From: an uncultured Psychrobacter sp.
Lineage (GTDB): Bacteria; Pseudomonadota; Gammaproteobacteria; Pseudomonadales; Moraxellaceae
NCBI RefSeq assembly: GCF_947488565.1
Contig: NZ_CANKZC010000001.1
Span: 930,001-994,000, forward strand
Reading direction: 5' to 3'
DNA: 64,000 nucleotides
In this document: positions 1 through 10,019 of the stretch, piece after piece
Layout of the letters: every line of letters starts with the position of its first letter
Position numbering within the stretch: the stretch's first letter is position 1
Position numbers and translations under genes: made by a program
Notes under the pieces: generated by a model
The model's database searches: none
The model's input: the letters and a program-made list of their open reading frames with translations, nothing else
What the model was told of the DNA's origin: nothing

Positions 1-3000
1 TAAAAAGTTTGTTCTTCAGCACTTTGCGGTGTTATTACCACTGGTGCGTCTGCCATCATCTCATTGATAGAATGAATGGTCTCTAGCATGTTGTCGCTAC
101 TGTCGTCTCCATGCTTTTTATCATTATCATCAGTGAATTTACTATCATACATACCAATATTATTTTGGTTGTCTAAACTGTTTTCGTTACCTGAGGACCA
201 TACTTTACGTAAACTAACATAGCTAAATTTATCACCCTGCTTTTTACTATACGCATTAGCACAGGCGACCCATAAAGGTACTACCGCTGGGTAGTCCGCA
301 TCGTGACCCTCGCTATTACTAGCAAATATTTTCACTAAATCTGGGTAAGTGGCTAGGACATCAGCTACCAGTTGTACGATATCTGCAGACACTATAATAG
401 TATGGTCTAAGATACGATTAAGCATGTCTTCGATAGACCAAGCAAGCTCACCTGTATAGTAAGCGCCAACCATACGTCCTGAACCTTTCAAAGTATGAAA
501 ACCTCGACGTATTTCTTTTAGTCCCGTTAAGTCAGAAGGTACTAGACGCCATTGTTCATATTTTGGTGTAATTTCATCCAATACCTCTTCTGCTTCTTCG
601 ATAAAGATCTCTTTAATTTCTGGATCACTATCTTGAGCATCAACAGGTAATTGTTGAGCTTGTTGTATAAAAGGTTCAAGTGCGACAGGAATGCTTGGTT
701 TGTTTGTTTGAGCATTGTTCGTTTGGGCAGCGCTGTCCAATATAGCGTCTTGGGACTTGGAAGTAGAGTTAGTTACTGCAGCGTTATATTGGCCTACCAT
801 ATTTTGCGCGTCAGTTGGCGCGACCTGAATTTCTGATGTATCCAAACCAGCCAATAATGACTTTCCTGCTAATAGGTTGTTACTTTGCAAAATAGTAATA
901 GCAGGATCGATACTAGGCTCTTGTAATGCTGCAAAATCTGCGACCAGCGCTGATAGATGCGCGGTTGTTTGAGTCACTAACGTGACCACGTCTTCTGTGA
1001 CGGCTAACGTCTTATCTAAAACTCGGTTTAATAGATTTTCAATGGCCCATGCCATCTCACCAACAGTAAAGGCCCCTACCATCCGTCCCGACCCTTTCAA
1101 CGTATGAAAACCGCGGCGCACTTCGGTCAATGGCGACAAATCTTGAATATCTTGCTGCCAGATAGGTAAAAAGTCTTTTAAATCAGTAAGTACATCGTCT
1201 GCTTCTTCGATAAAAATATCGCGAATCTCTTCATCTATATCAAAATTATCAGGTTTTACTTGCGTACGTGCAGCTTGTAGCTCTTTGCTGTCTCGACTGA
1301 TAGCATCCACTTTTTTTGCAGCGCTTACTTGGACACCAGCATCATCATCTAATACGTTTTTATTTAACGCCTCGTCAGTAGGCACGATCTCACCACTGTC
1401 ATCATAGCGAACAACATCGGATAACATTGGCTCATTTGCTATAAAAGCAGGCACTACTTCATCAGGCGCTGCTATCAATGCATCTACCAATCTTTGCGCC
1501 TGCTCTATATGCTCATTGGCTTGCTGCAATAAAGAACGATCAAATACTTGCTGGGCTAAATAATCTAGCAATAGCTCAAGCGCTGTCACACTCTCCGCTA
1601 AAGACTGCGTTAGATTCCAGCTGATATTTTTTACTTTGTGGGTTTCTAATTTAGCAAACACTTTTGCAAGCTTGTCACTAACTGTCTGTACTGACGTCAA
1701 ACCCATCTCTTCAAAAGCATTACCGATCTCATCAAATGCGGTGGCTGTTGGTAAGAGGTAGGTTTGTTGCTGATACACATAATCGTTAAAATTATGCTTT
1801 AGGTCTTCGACTGCAATACGTAGCTGGCGTAAATTATCATTGGTAAAGGTGGTAGGATCTAGGGCATTCTCATCAATAGCGGTATCATCGGAAGCAGCTA
1901 ATGTTACAAAAGACGCTTTATCGCCAATTTTGATATGAATAGACTGTTCAGTGTTGTAAATGGCACTATATAACTCTTCAAGCTGACGTTCAATCTGCTC
2001 ACTTACTTCTGCAAATGACGACTCTGATATCATGTTATTGTCAATGTCGAGCAAGATTTGTGTTACTTGTGCTTCGTAGCGAGACCAACCACGACATTCA
2101 AGCTGTCTTTGGAGTTGCTGCAAAGGAGCTATAACTGCTTGTGGGTTATTGAGACCTAAAATTATAGACTCAAGCTCAACCAATATACGTGGTAAAAAAC
2201 GTAATGTAGATTCGGTCGATTTTGATAAATGACTTAACAAACCATGTGTCTGTTGATCAATATTCTCAAGACCACTTATTTGTATATAGATATCAGCTAT
2301 TAAACCTTCGATATCTTCATGAGCTATTTGTTTATTCTCATTTTTTTTAGCAGCTATTAGATTAGAATCTATACTACTGCTTGATGAGTTATTTGGCTGC
2401 TTACTTACATCGATAGTCTGCTGATACCGGCTATCTAAGACCTCGTCTAACTGTGATAGTAGCTGCGCATAGATAGCTGGTAGTGGTAATGAGTTGTCTG
2501 CTAGGTTACTCAACCAAAGCTCTGTTAGAAACCATAAACGCTGTTGAGCGTCGGCATTATTTGTATGCTGTAAGCTGACAGCTTGCCATAAATAGTGACT
2601 AACCTTTTTTAAGCTCAGTAGGACAGTTGCATCATTGTTATTGATGGCCAACAACTGCTGGACTTGTTGACGCCATACCAGTAACAACTGTTTATATTGC
2701 TCAGGTAATAGGGGTGATAAAAAAGAGCCACTCGTCTTTGTAGCGTTGGGTATTACCACATCAATTGTTTGGGTGGAAAAGTTATGATCGTCATCAGCTA
2801 AGGTATCTTTTAGCGATAAATTATTATCTGTTGCTACATCTTGCTGCGGTAACAGATGTATAAGTTTATCAACCGTTCTATCAATAAGCGCACTTCGGTA
2901 ACTTCCCGTATGGACATATTGAGTCAGCTCATATTGCAACAATTGATGAGCAAATCGCCCTACTCGGAAATACTGAGCAGTTAATAGTGTACCATCACTC

Positions 3001-3218
3001 TTACTATAGGCTAATAAGCTAAGCTTTGTAGCCAAAGTAGCCAGTTGGGGCAAGTTAGCCATTATTAATGCACCACTGATCTCGTGGTAATCTCTTCCTA
3101 TACGCTTAAAATCAGGATAAGTATCTAACTGCCAGTCCTCAGACACTAGTGATAACTGCTGATCAAAAAGTGGGAGAAGCCATTCTAGCGTCACCATTTC
3201 ATTTGGCTGGTTTTTCAT
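1..3218 (-). CDS. chpA: ChpA-like hybrid chemotaxis histidine kinase of the Pil-Chp system (partial, 3' end outside window)
   Basis: CheA-type kinase that takes signals from the PilJ receptor and phosphorylates the PilG/PilH regulators controlling type IV pili. The frame is open from an ATG at 3218 to the left edge (about 1072 residues), so the HATPase, CheW-like and receiver domains expected in ChpA lie outside. Two histidine phosphotransfer (Hpt) domains are visible, each with the motif FHTLKGSGRMVGA; the phospho-acceptor histidines are near residues 705 and 908. The first 650 residues are helical and divergent, as in the FimL-like/degenerate Hpt region of ChpA. It follows pilK after 18 nt and closes the operon pilG-H-I-J-K-chpA. 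Family assignment is firm from motif plus gene order. The number of Hpt domains in the complete protein cannot be seen. Confidence 0.9.
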   Translation of the reverse strand, partial: MKNQPNEMVTLEWLLPLFDQQLSLVSEDWQLDTYPDFKRIGRDYHEISGALIMANLPQLATLATKLSLLAYSKSDGTLLTAQYFRVGRFAHQLLQYELTQYVHTGSYRSALIDRTVDKLIHLLPQQDVATDNNLSLKDTLADDDHNFSTQTIDVVIPNATKTSGSFLSPLLPEQYKQLLLVWRQQVQQLLAINNNDATVLLSLKKVSHYLWQAVSLQHTNNADAQQRLWFLTELWLSNLADNSLPLPAIYAQLLSQLDEVLDSRYQQTIDVSKQPNNSSSSSIDSNLIAAKKNENKQIAHEDIEGLIADIYIQISGLENIDQQTHGLLSHLSKSTESTLRFLPRILVELESIILGLNNPQAVIAPLQQLQRQLECRGWSRYEAQVTQILLDIDNNMISESSFAEVSEQIERQLEELYSAIYNTEQSIHIKIGDKASFVTLAASDDTAIDENALDPTTFTNDNLRQLRIAVEDLKHNFNDYVYQQQTYLLPTATAFDEIGNAFEEMGLTSVQTVSDKLAKVFAKLETHKVKNISWNLTQSLAESVTALELLLDYLAQQVFDRSLLQQANEHIEQAQRLVDALIAAPDEVVPAFIANEPMLSDVVRYDDSGEIVPTDEALNKNVLDDDAGVQVSAAKKVDAISRDSKELQAARTQVKPDNFDIDEEIRDIFIEEADDVLTDLKDFLPIWQQDIQDLSPLTEVRRGFHTLKGSGRMVGAFTVGEMAWAIENLLNRVLDKTLAVTEDVVTLVTQTTAHLSALVADFAALQEPSIDPAITILQSNNLLAGKSLLAGLDTSEIQVAPTDAQNMVGQYNAAVTNSTSKSQDAILDSAAQTNNAQTNKPSIPVALEPFIQQAQQLPVDAQDSDPEIKEIFIEEAEEVLDEITPKYEQWRLVPSDLTGLKEIRRGFHTLKGSGRMVGAYYTGELAWSIEDMLNRILDHTIIVSADIVQLVADVLATYPDLVKIFASNSEGHDADYPAVVPLWVACANAYSKKQGDKFSYVSLRKVWSSGNENSLDNQNNIGMYDSKFTDDNDKKHGDDSSDNMLETIHSINEMMADAPVVITPQSAEEQTF

Positions 3219-3236
3219 AGGATTATCCTAACTCGT

Positions 3237-4238
3237 TTAGGCACTAATTTTTTGCCATGCATTAACCTGTGGATGGGCAATGCGGCGCATATTTGAAGGT
3301 CGCCAAAACAGCGCCTCTCCTGGAGCCAATATGATATAACCGCCTATCGCACACTGTGCAGACAGTCTTGTCAAAATATCGCGCTGATCAAACTGTCGAA
3401 AATATATCAACACGTTCTGACATACAATCACTTGCTGCAGATGCAAGGTCGCTAGACCCTGAGTAAAAATGTTGTGCCAGATAAAACTGACTTGTTCATG
3501 CAACTCTGGCACTACTCGCCAATATGTTGGATTTTCGTTTTGGTCGGTAGCGGCTAATGGTTGCGTAAAATGCTGATACTCTGACGGAATAAGTCGTCGT
3601 TGTCGCTGATCATATTGTCCTTTACGTGCCTTAGTGAGCGCTCTTTGACTAACATCTGAGCCCAATAACACATAATTTGAGGTGTTTTTTGCAGCTAGAC
3701 TCATTGCCAACGACCACACTTCTTGGCCTGTAGCACAGCCGACGCTCCATATACGAAAAAGCCTTGTACTACTACCGTTACTACTACTAATGCTATCGTT
3801 AGCATAGTCTTCAATAATATTTTGCGATAGCCGAGCACTGTACTGACTTGCCAGCGATGTTATAAACGCTATTGAAGGTTCATGCCGAAAAAAACGACTT
3901 TCAGGAATAAGCACGGTATCAAGTAACTGCTGGTTCAGTTTGTTATCTTTTTTTATAGCTTCCCAAAGCTCTGCTACAGACAAATTGTTTTCTGTGGCTG
4001 TGGTTTCAATAGCATTCAATAACCATTGAGACTGCTCTTTTGGCAAGACAAAACCAATTTCTTGTTCTATATAGCGTTGCCACTGAACAACTGCAATTGG
4101 CCTGTCTTTTAAGCGAAAAAGGGTCGGCTCATTTATTTTTAGATGGTTGCGTCTCAAATGATTGAGCTTAAACTTACTGGCTCTTAAGCCATTTACCTTG
4201 TGTATATCCGTACCCACGTTAGATGTATTAAATGACAT
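3237..4238 (-). CDS. pilK: PilK, CheR-type chemoreceptor methyltransferase
   Basis: S-adenosylmethionine-dependent methyltransferase expected to methylate glutamates of the PilJ receptor for adaptation. 333 residues. The CheR signature is present: a SRFFRHEPS segment near residue 115, the SAM-binding stretch WSVGCATGQEVWSLA around residues 165-180, then the conserved VSFIWHNI and VIVCQNVLIYF strands of the Rossmann-like fold. The first 50 residues are an unconserved basic lead. The ATG lies 7 nt past the pilJ stop with no good ribosome site, which suggests translational coupling. It is somewhat longer than Pseudomonas PilK (about 290). No pentapeptide tether or separate CheB is seen here. Confidence 0.9.
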   Translation of the reverse strand: MSFNTSNVGTDIHKVNGLRASKFKLNHLRRNHLKINEPTLFRLKDRPIAVVQWQRYIEQEIGFVLPKEQSQWLLNAIETTATENNLSVAELWEAIKKDNKLNQQLLDTVLIPESRFFRHEPSIAFITSLASQYSARLSQNIIEDYANDSISSSNGSSTRLFRIWSVGCATGQEVWSLAMSLAAKNTSNYVLLGSDVSQRALTKARKGQYDQRQRRLIPSEYQHFTQPLAATDQNENPTYWRVVPELHEQVSFIWHNIFTQGLATLHLQQVIVCQNVLIYFRQFDQRDILTRLSAQCAIGGYIILAPGEALFWRPSNMRRIAHPQVNAWQKISA

Positions 4239-4245
4239 TTTTTAT

Positions 4246-6348
4246 CTACGCCATAGCGGAAGTATGATCTTGAAAGTCTTCTTCGTAATCATGCAACTGC
4301 TCATCATCATCAGATAATTTAAAGCCTGTTACTGACTCTTGAAGCGCTGCTGCCATTTCGCTCAACTCACCAACTGAACGCGCAGTCGCCATTGTTCCTG
4401 ATGAGGTTTGCGACGTAATATCTTGAATAATATTCATTGCATTAGAAATATGACCAGCAGACTCTGCCTGTTGCTGCGCCGCATTTGAGATGTTTTGAAT
4501 CAAATCAGCCAACGTATTAGAAACGCTTTGCACTTCTTCTAGCGCCTCTCCAGCATCTTTTGCTAAACGTGCCCCGCGTACAACTTCTGAAGTCGTTGTT
4601 TCCATTGACATAACTGCTTCACTAGTATCTGCCTGAATGGTCTTAACCAAGGTTTCAATCTGCTTGGTGGCATTTGCTGAACGCTCTGCTAGACGCTGAA
4701 CTTCATCAGCAACTACCGCAAAACCACGACCAGCGTCGCCCGCCATGGATGCCTGAATAGCAGCGTTCAATGCCAAAACGTTGGTCTGATCTGCAATGTC
4801 GTTGATAAGGCTTACAATATCACCAATCTCTTGTGATGATTCACCCAGACGTTTGATACGTTTTGAGGTTTCTTGAATCTGATCACGAATTACGTTCATA
4901 CCTTCGATAGAGCGCTGTACCACGTCGCCCCCATTATGGGCAATGGCAACTGAGCGCTGTGCAACTGATGCAGACTCGGTCGCATTGGTTGATACTTGAT
5001 CAATCGATATTGCCATCTCATTAATCGCAGCAGAGACACTAGCAATCTCTTGCGCCTGATGCTCAGAAGCTTCGGCAAGTTCAACGGCATTCATCTGGGT
5101 CTGTTCAGAAGATTGAGAGACTTTTTCAGCAGTGCTGTTAATAACCAATACCAGCTGACGCAATTGGTCAATGGCGAAGTTTACTGAGTCAGCAATCGCA
5201 CCAGTAAAATCTTCTGACACCGTTGCATTAACAGTTAAATCACCTTCCGCTAAGTCACCTAGCTCATCAAGCAAACGTAAAATAGCCATCTGGTTACGTT
5301 CGTTTTCTTCTTGAATTTGTCGTGCACGCTCAGATTCAGTTTCTGCTTCTTGGCGACGACGTAGGGTTTCTTTTTCAATCAATACTCGCTCAGTACCACC
5401 TTGTTGTTTTAATAGTTGGGAGAGCGCGTATATAACACCAAGCAAACCTAGTAAGAATATAAGCGCAGGCCACATCACACCAGTACGTGTCAAGATATCA
5501 CGATCTATACTAGCCAACTGTGCTTGAGTATTAGTAGCAAGCTCGCCTAGAGCACGCGCGTTCTCGCGAGACTCGATAGCAGGACTATTTAATGAAGCAA
5601 GCTCTTGTACCACAGGGGCAACAGCAGTATTAAAGGTTTCAGATATACTTTGTAAGGCGGGTAACGACTCACCATAGTTTTGCTGCTGTACGTCTAACGT
5701 TTGAGCAAATAGTGCTGCTTGCTCTGCAAATTCTGCTGGCGTACCATCAATACTACGAGTCAGCTTATCCATCTCAGTATGCAAACGCTCAGCGCGTAAG
5801 CTCTGAGTCTGCATATCGCTGATGGCTGCAACAGGTATGTTGGCTGCAACCGCCTGTTCTATAACCTGACTATAGTCGCTTTGCATCTGTTTAGTAGCCG
5901 TAGCGACATTATCTTTTATGTCTTGTAGTGCATTGACATCGTTGCGATGATTGAGGACGTAATCAATCTTCTCTTTATTGGCTTGCCATTCGGTCTTAAG
6001 CTCACCAAAGACCGCTCTATGATCAGTGGCGTTTTGTTGAGCTGAGATTAATGCTACTTGATAACGTTGCACATTATTTTGTAAGGCATCATAAGCATTA
6101 GCGCTTACATCAGCGTCACGCGAAAAAGTGGCATCATTAACGTTTTTTACAATGTTAGCTGCACTGACTTCTAACTGATTGACGTTACTTAAGTAGTTAC
6201 TTACTGTCGATAGCGTATTAATAAGCAGAATCAAACAAGCCACACTTGCTAAGGTGAAAATTCCTAATAGAATCTTCCATATATTATTGTTAGGGCCTGA
6301 TGTTTGTTGATTGCTACCAGTCGTAAGGTTTTCTATAACATCACTCAT
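4246..6348 (-). CDS. pilJ: PilJ, methyl-accepting chemoreceptor of the Pil-Chp system
   Basis: Inner-membrane chemoreceptor that senses surface/pilus signals and controls the ChpA kinase. I choose the ATG at 6348 (700 residues) over the in-frame ATG at 6366, because AAAGGA lies 9 nt before 6348 while the upstream ATG has no ribosome site. Visible parts: cytoplasmic start, TM1 about residues 22-46, a helical periplasmic domain, TM2 about 291-312, a HAMP-like linker, and the MCP signalling hairpin around residues 500-560 with [18 protein letters not shown] followed by [16 protein letters not shown]. The hairpin tip is well conserved; the periplasmic part is not. It sits between pilI and pilK on the same strand, 214 nt after pilI. 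Confidence 0.93.
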   Translation of the reverse strand: MSDVIENLTTGSNQQTSGPNNNIWKILLGIFTLASVACLILLINTLSTVSNYLSNVNQLEVSAANIVKNVNDATFSRDADVSANAYDALQNNVQRYQVALISAQQNATDHRAVFGELKTEWQANKEKIDYVLNHRNDVNALQDIKDNVATATKQMQSDYSQVIEQAVAANIPVAAISDMQTQSLRAERLHTEMDKLTRSIDGTPAEFAEQAALFAQTLDVQQQNYGESLPALQSISETFNTAVAPVVQELASLNSPAIESRENARALGELATNTQAQLASIDRDILTRTGVMWPALIFLLGLLGVIYALSQLLKQQGGTERVLIEKETLRRRQEAETESERARQIQEENERNQMAILRLLDELGDLAEGDLTVNATVSEDFTGAIADSVNFAIDQLRQLVLVINSTAEKVSQSSEQTQMNAVELAEASEHQAQEIASVSAAINEMAISIDQVSTNATESASVAQRSVAIAHNGGDVVQRSIEGMNVIRDQIQETSKRIKRLGESSQEIGDIVSLINDIADQTNVLALNAAIQASMAGDAGRGFAVVADEVQRLAERSANATKQIETLVKTIQADTSEAVMSMETTTSEVVRGARLAKDAGEALEEVQSVSNTLADLIQNISNAAQQQAESAGHISNAMNIIQDITSQTSSGTMATARSVGELSEMAAALQESVTGFKLSDDDEQLHDYEEDFQDHTSAMA

Positions 6349-6580
6349 TGCGCGCGTTCCTTTCAAACAGTCGTTTAAGTCATATCGTGACTGACGTTGT
6401 TAATGATCATCATCCAATGATGGTTTCTAGCGATCATTGGCAAAATTTCTATTAATAAAATCTTCTTTAATGCTGACATATCATCTTTAATGTCAGTCTT
6501 TATAACTTTTATGCTCTTGCCTAAGTTCTACAAACTTAGTGGCAGATATTGAGTGGTTACGATCACCTACAAATACTGAT

Positions 6581-7108
6581 TTATATCGCAGCATCAATAT
6601 AGTCTATATCTCGTGCTAGCATACTCGGCATAAAAATATACCAGTCTTGACCATCTTTGGAGAACTTGCCATGGTTGTAAGCTGCAAATGGCGAGTCACT
6701 ATCAATGGCTTCAGCGCGATATTGATCACGAGTAAACTGCTCGATACCAATGACTCTATCAACCAATAAACCTGAAAACACTGAGCTATGATCGACAACT
6801 ATTACCTTACGATGACTTTTTTGCTGCTGACTAGGGATTTGCAAGAATTGCGCCAAGTCAGTGATTGGTAGCAGGCGTCCTCGGACGTTGGCAATGCCAA
6901 GCATCCAAGGTTTTACTAATGGCATACTGGTATATTCAGGCATGGCCAACACCTCAGATACCTCTCCCATGGGCGCAACCAGACGCTGACCACCGATTTC
7001 AAAGACTATGCCACGCCAATCATACACCTGCCCGCCTTGACGTCCACTACTACGAGCACGGGCAAGATCAGCTAAGCGTAGAAGCTCGATAAATCCTTTG
7101 GAAGCCAC
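6581..7108 (-). CDS. pilI: PilI, CheW-like coupling protein
   Basis: Adaptor linking the PilJ receptor to the ChpA kinase. 175 residues, essentially one CheW domain (about residues 28-170), with the conserved stretches IGGQRLVAPMGEVSEVL and GIANVRGRLLPITDLAQFL and a closing GLLVDRVIGIEQF segment. The start is a GTG at 7108, 3 nt after the pilH stop; GGAG lies 7 nt upstream inside the end of pilH, so the two genes are tightly coupled. A non-coding stretch of about 214 nt separates it from pilJ, which is unusual within this operon and could hold a secondary promoter; I see no clear -35/-10 there. Confidence 0.92.
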   Translation of the reverse strand: MASKGFIELLRLADLARARSSGRQGGQVYDWRGIVFEIGGQRLVAPMGEVSEVLAMPEYTSMPLVKPWMLGIANVRGRLLPITDLAQFLQIPSQQQKSHRKVIVVDHSSVFSGLLVDRVIGIEQFTRDQYRAEAIDSDSPFAAYNHGKFSKDGQDWYIFMPSMLARDIDYIDAAI

Positions 7109-7111
7109 AAT

Positions 7112-7474
7112 TTACTCCGTTACTGTACGGATAATACGTACAAGCTCATTTTCGTCGACTGGCTTGACTAGGTACTCTCTAGCCCCCTGACGTTTGCCCC
7201 ATACCCGATCAGTCTCCTGATTTTTAGTGCTTACGATGACGACAGGGATATGGGCCGTTGTCTTACCACGGGTGATTTTGCGAGTTGCTTGAAAACCATT
7301 CATTTCAGGCATCACCACATCCATTAACACCACATCTGGCAAATATTCAGCAGCCATTGAGCAGCCTTTTTCACCATTACTGGCTTCTAGTATTTGAAAG
7401 TTGTTCTTCGTTAGAATGTCGCGAAATTTTGCCATTTCAGATGGCGAATCGTCTATGACCAACACAGTTGTCAT
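7112..7474 (-). CDS. pilH: PilH, single-domain CheY-like response regulator
   Basis: Receiver-only protein of 120 residues that accepts phosphate from ChpA and counterbalances PilG in type IV pilus control. The acidic pocket is D8/D9, the phospho-acceptor is D52 (MDVVMPEMNG), with a conserved Ser/Thr in VVIVSTK and the KPV lysine near residue 102. Ribosome site AAGGAA lies 7 nt before the ATG. The WGKRQGAREYLVKPV signature is characteristic of PilH and separates it from PilG. No output domain is present. It overlaps operationally with pilI, 3 nt downstream. Confidence 0.92.
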   Translation of the reverse strand: MTTVLVIDDSPSEMAKFRDILTKNNFQILEASNGEKGCSMAAEYLPDVVLMDVVMPEMNGFQATRKITRGKTTAHIPVVIVSTKNQETDRVWGKRQGAREYLVKPVDENELVRIIRTVTE

Positions 7475-7655
7475 GGTTATTCCTTTTATTGTCGTTTTTA
7501 TCCATTCGGATAAATTATCAAAGCCATTAAGTAATGCGTTCAGTGAGGTATTGCCTCTTTTTCAAAACATCTGAATAAACGATCACTCGTTGTTGGCTAT
7601 CATTGGTCGTTACATATTTAGGTTCGATATCTTTTAAAATGTGTCGATATATAAG

Positions 7656-8036
7656 CTAGGTACGGTACTGGTTAATAGTCTCAAACAGCTCATCTTTACT
7701 AAATGGCTTGGTGAGATACTCATCAGAACCCACAATGCGTCCTCGAGCCTTATCAAACAGTCCATCTTTAGAGGACAGCATAATGACGGGAGTACTTGCA
7801 TAGTCAGAGTTGTTTTTTATCAGGGCGCAGGTCTGATAACCGTCAAGACGTGGCATCATAATATCGACAAAAATGATGTCAGGATTATTGTCAACAATCT
7901 TTGCAAGTGCATCGAAACCATCAATTGCAGTGACGACTTCACAGCCAGCTTTTTGTAGTAAAGTCTCAGCGGTACGACGAATGGTTTTTGAGTCATCAAT
8001 GACCATGACCTTTAACCCTTCAAAATTATTTTCCAT
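7656..8036 (-). CDS. pilG: PilG, single-domain CheY-like response regulator
   Basis: First gene of the Pil-Chp operon: a 126-residue receiver protein that promotes pilus extension and cAMP signalling when phosphorylated by ChpA in related systems. The pocket is D14/D15, the phosphorylated aspartate is D58 (FVDIMMPRLDGYQTC), with a Ser in IMLSSKDG and the lysine in TKPFSKDELF. The ARGRIVGSDEYLTKPF stretch is typical of PilG. GGAAAG precedes the ATG by 5 nt. A gap of about 180 nt separates it from pilH. The operon promoter should lie to its right in 8037-8415. Confidence 0.92.
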   Translation of the reverse strand: MENNFEGLKVMVIDDSKTIRRTAETLLQKAGCEVVTAIDGFDALAKIVDNNPDIIFVDIMMPRLDGYQTCALIKNNSDYASTPVIMLSSKDGLFDKARGRIVGSDEYLTKPFSKDELFETINQYRT

Positions 8037-8415
8037 TATTACTTTCCTATGAATAGATATTTATTCTTGACATGGTTGCTACTTACTGTTTGACAAACCC
8101 TTACAAAACAAGAGTTTCATTAAGCAGTCTCAGTAATTTTTCGACCAATATTTAAGTCTGTTTTGTAACTATATTGTATAAACAAAATACCTTAGGCCCG
8201 TTTTGTCATAGTTCACTCAAACTTTTAATGGCTCAGACCACGCATACAACAATTGGGATAATTGATATGATCGCTCTGTTTTGCCTTACATTGCCCGCAT
8301 CACTCTATGATTCTGTCTCATAGATGTTATTAATAACTGTTATCTAGATAGATACTAGTTATCGCACCTTTCATTCTTTATCTATATAATAAAATGACGT
8401 TCACCATAATGATTA
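8037..8415. promoter_or_regulatory. Divergent intergenic region between pilG and the efflux adaptor
   Basis: This AT-rich 379-nt stretch must hold the pilG operon promoter (minus) and the promoter of the adaptor gene (plus). A perfect TATAAT at 8385-8390 lies 26 nt before the adaptor start, but I find no good -35 at the usual distance. No convincing hairpin or gene is present. Confidence 0.35.
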
Positions 8416-9675
8416 ATGACGATGCGTATAAGACTTTCTAACAACTGCAAGAACTGTGCCTTCTTGTTAAGTAGCTTACTTATAATTGCTTGCCAGCCTC
8501 CAGCACCTGTAGACAATCAACCGCTTAACGAAAAAGATGTACAGGCAGACTCTCCTATTATCGCTAGTGCCGATAGTGTCACTATGGCGTCTGATTATAT
8601 TTTGAATATCAAACCCTCTCGCTATCAGCCAAGTCTTGGCTTGCAAGGAGTAATCGAACCTACTAAGCAGTCACGTTTTGTCGCAGCGCATGACATCATT
8701 GTGCAAAAAGTATTGGTTTCAGAGGGGCAATGGATAGAGGAAGGTACCCCACTACTAATAGTAAAGCGTCAAGTGTCTGTTGATAAAGTCAGTGCAACTT
8801 CTGCAGTTACTGAAGACGTTGAACAAAAAGAAAAGAGTGTTGCTAGCAAAGTGAAACCCGCTACTAACATGCCAAAAGAAGGAGCTACAGATAGTAATGA
8901 TGAAGAATCGAATAATAATGTAGCGTCGATAGAGAAAGTCTTGACCAATCGTGATGTAACAGATGACAAGGTAGATAGCAGTATAGATAATAAAAAATCT
9001 AACAATGACCAAGATACAGCCACTGTAGAGCAAACCATACCGACCAATTTATCAGCACAGTCTATTGTAGTACGAGCAAGCTTTTCTGGACGTATTGATA
9101 AATTACACGTAAAAAATACTCAACCAGTTACTGCTCGCACACCTTTATTACGTTTAAGCGATGATAAAAACTTGCAGTTTATTGCCACGCTTCCTCTAAA
9201 AATGAAACCGCAACTGTCAGTTGGACAGACTGTGAATTTTACAGCCGAGAATTCGTCAGAGAAGTTTGTTGGACAGATTGGAAAGTTAGCCACAAGTAAT
9301 CAGCCTGGCAAGCTACAGGTCTATGTTCATGTCGTCAAAAATGAAGCCAGTCGTGATAAACTCCGACCTGATATGCTCGTTTCTGGACGGGTTGATTATG
9401 GACAGATAGAAGTCGGTACCATTGTGCCTGAATATGGTATCCATGATGCTGATCTGTCGGTACTAAAAGAGCCCCCTTATCAGTCGCTTATGCCAATCAC
9501 TGCTAACGTTTGGATAATCAAACAAGATCAACGCTTAACTCGCTTGTCAGTAGAAGTAATCAAGTATGATCCCAGCACTGAACAATATCTGGTTGCTGGT
9601 ATTAGTAATGATAGCCTTATTTGCTTAGCAGATTTGCCCATAGAGTCAGTAGGCAAAAAGGTAATTGTTTCATAA
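8416..9675 (+). CDS. Lipoprotein periplasmic adaptor (membrane fusion protein) of RND/MFP type, orphan
   Basis: Predicted inner-membrane-anchored lipoprotein of 419 residues: hydrophobic stretch 15-25 followed by a lipobox ending IIAC, lipidated Cys26. The fold reads as a membrane fusion protein: first half of a lipoyl/barrel-sandwich domain (VQKVLVSEGQWIEEGTPLL, about residues 95-115), second half (VVRASFSGRIDKLHV, about 217-231), then a beta-barrel with the LRPDMLVSGRV motif typical of RND adaptors and a membrane-proximal domain. In place of the usual alpha-helical hairpin the two lipoyl halves are separated by about 90 polar residues rich in Asp, Asn, Ser and Lys. No pump or outer-membrane gene is adjacent. 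ATG at 8422 (Met3) is an alternative start. Substrate unknown. Confidence 0.7.
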   Translation: MTMRIRLSNNCKNCAFLLSSLLIIACQPPAPVDNQPLNEKDVQADSPIIASADSVTMASDYILNIKPSRYQPSLGLQGVIEPTKQSRFVAAHDIIVQKVLVSEGQWIEEGTPLLIVKRQVSVDKVSATSAVTEDVEQKEKSVASKVKPATNMPKEGATDSNDEESNNNVASIEKVLTNRDVTDDKVDSSIDNKKSNNDQDTATVEQTIPTNLSAQSIVVRASFSGRIDKLHVKNTQPVTARTPLLRLSDDKNLQFIATLPLKMKPQLSVGQTVNFTAENSSEKFVGQIGKLATSNQPGKLQVYVHVVKNEASRDKLRPDMLVSGRVDYGQIEVGTIVPEYGIHDADLSVLKEPPYQSLMPITANVWIIKQDQRLTRLSVEVIKYDPSTEQYLVAGISNDSLICLADLPIESVGKKVIVS

Positions 9676-10019
9676 CGTTGTTCTATCCAATACTCAAACT
9701 TCACTTTAGAATTTTCAGAACAAAATATCATTCATTTTATCTGCTTTTTACGTTGTACTCTTATTTAGGCTGACTAAAATAGCGACCTCATAAAATATAT
9801 TAGCGATATCGCGAGTTACATTGTGTAGAAATATTAACAAAGCGCATCTTGTGTGGTAAGGCCTAAGTTAGGCAAAATAGACCCAGTAACATTTGTATTG
9901 CTCATTTTTCTGTTGCTATGGATACGATATAGTACTATGTATCTTAGAAAAATCAGAAAAATAACCATAATGACTAAAACAACAATTATTGAATAATAAC
10001 CATTACTAAAGGACAGCTC
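9676..10019. other. Intergenic region before the response regulator; candidate palindrome
   Basis: This AT-rich 344-nt stretch has no gene. Two short palindromes are visible: GCGATATCGC at 9803-9812 and ATAGTACTAT at 9929-9938; the latter is about 80 nt before the regulator gene and could be an operator. AAGGAC at 10011-10016 is the ribosome site of the next gene. No terminator is evident for the adaptor gene. Confidence 0.3.

Noticed and set aside
4996..5187. Plus-strand open frame inside pilJ
   Set aside because: It is a shadow of a highly conserved chemoreceptor region in another frame.
6865..7092. Plus-strand open frame inside pilI
   Set aside because: Antisense shadow of a CheW domain; no start signal.
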